Source of the DNA: Gammaproteobacteria bacterium
GTDB lineage: Bacteria; Pseudomonadota; Gammaproteobacteria; Chromatiales; Chromatiaceae
Assembly: GCA_030625445.1 (NCBI GenBank)
Contig: DAOUQU010000080.1
Span: 1-7,060, forward strand
DNA: 7,060 nucleotides
Reading direction: 5' to 3'
Below are positions 6,569 to 7,060 of this stretch, in pieces. The notes beneath the pieces are model-generated. The model ran no database searches. It was given only the letters and a program-made list of their open reading frames with translations, and was not told the origin of the DNA. Position 1 is the first letter of the stretch. Every line of letters begins with the position of its first letter. The translations under genes were made by a program, and so were the position numbers.

Positions 6569-6603
6569 GGGGACTTATAGCGCCGGGCTGGCGTGGGGGG
6601 TTA

Positions 6604-6960
6604 TTAAGATTTGGAATCTGACCTGGATTCTGAATCAGTCCGGGATGAGGCTGTTTCGTGTTCCTGCTTCGCATCGTTGAGGGTTTTCGTGGTTTCCCTG
6701 CCGGCCTCTTTCAGGCTATCGCTGGTCTCTTCCATAATTTCATGCAATGGATTCAGCGTTTTCTGCTTCTCCAGGATGCGTTTGAGCTCGTCTGTACGCA
6801 ACTCCTGATCGATGTCCGCCTTCACGGAGGAGATAAAGCGCTTGCCGCGGCCAACCCACGCGCCAACCGTGCGCGCCACCCCTGGAAGCCGCTCGGGGCC
6901 AATCACCAGCAGCGCAACGACGCCCAGGACCGACAACTCCCAAAAGCCAATATCAAACAT
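6604..6960 (-). CDS. tatB: Sec-independent translocase protein TatB
   Basis: TatB partners TatC in binding twin-arginine signal peptides at the inner membrane. The 118-residue product starts with MFDIGFWELSVLG, has one N-terminal membrane helix (about 5-20) with the conserved E8, the hinge GPERLP (21-26), and an amphipathic helix (about 27-55: RTVGAWVGRGKRFISSVKAD). The tail from about residue 60 is charged and ends in a Ser/Asp/Arg-rich stretch. FDIGFWEL and GPERLP identify TatB rather than TatA. The gene starts 18 bases after the tatA stop, with only a weak ribosome site, and ends in tandem in-frame TAA TAA codons. Confidence 0.95.
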   Translation of the reverse strand: MFDIGFWELSVLGVVALLVIGPERLPGVARTVGAWVGRGKRFISSVKADIDQELRTDELKRILEKQKTLNPLHEIMEETSDSLKEAGRETTKTLNDAKQEHETASSRTDSESRSDSKS

Positions 6961-6978
6961 CAGTCATCGAGTCCAATG

Positions 6979-7060
6979 TCAGACCTTGTCTTTTTCGCGG
7001 GTAGACTCGCCTTCGATGATGCTGTCATCCTTTGACTTCTCTTCGTCCGCCTTTTCGAGC
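6979..7060 (-). CDS. tatA: Sec-independent translocase protein TatA, C-terminal end only
   Basis: The window cuts this gene; only the last 26 codons and the TGA stop (6979-6981) are present. The visible sequence, LEKADEEKSKDD followed by an acidic stretch and ending TREKDKV, is a charged hydrophilic tail. TatA tails in gammaproteobacteria end in similar lysine/aspartate-rich sequence. The assignment rests mainly on position: it is co-directional with tatB, 18 bases upstream of it, as in tatABC operons. TatA forms the pore-like assembly recruited by TatBC; the membrane helix and hinge lie outside the window. Confidence 0.85.
   Translation of the reverse strand, partial: LEKADEEKSKDDSIIEGESTREKDKV

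Noticed and set aside
6658..7035. 125-codon open frame on the + strand opposite tatA and tatB
   Set aside because: It is antisense to TatB and the tatA tail; the translation looks like no known protein.

Overview
The window reads as a chromosomal segment of a gammaproteobacterium-like organism of moderate GC. This placement rests on the close resemblance of SucA, SucB, TatB and TatC to enterobacterial and pseudomonad proteins, with active-site numbering that often matches E. coli exactly, and on the presence of a DUF971 protein. No phage, transposase, CRISPR, tRNA or rRNA is visible.

Layout, left to right. Bases 1-86 hold a palindromic intergenic repeat, and 116-146 hold a strong bidirectional-looking terminator that probably ends a + strand gene lying left of the window. 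After a gene-free stretch comes a + strand gene (341-982) encoding a two-domain protein: a DUF971 domain (GBBH-like N-terminal) fused to a MoaD/ThiS-like beta-grasp domain that lacks the terminal Gly-Gly. A 317-base gap follows, containing a second, different palindromic repeat (1063-1140) and a probable promoter for the next operon. sucA (1300-4152) and sucB (4149-5363) overlap by ATGA and encode E1 and E2 of the 2-oxoglutarate dehydrogenase complex. No lpd (E3) gene follows. The sucAB operon converges on a - strand tatABC operon: tatA (3' end only, at the right edge), tatB (6604-6960) and tatC (5414-6568). The 50-base sucB/tatC junction is a degenerate 7-base tandem repeat that contains a perfect hairpin and runs into the tatC stop codon.

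How the genes work together. SucA decarboxylates 2-oxoglutarate and passes the succinyl group to the lipoyl arm of SucB, which makes succinyl-CoA in the TCA cycle. E3 must come from elsewhere in the genome. TatABC exports folded, often cofactor-bearing proteins across the inner membrane. The two operons share no obvious function and are simply convergent neighbours.

No wholly new system is evident. The unusual points are the DUF971-MoaD fusion without Gly-Gly, a TatC carrying a roughly 144-residue acidic extension that ends in a FimV-C-terminus-like helical segment, and the heptad repeat at the convergent junction.
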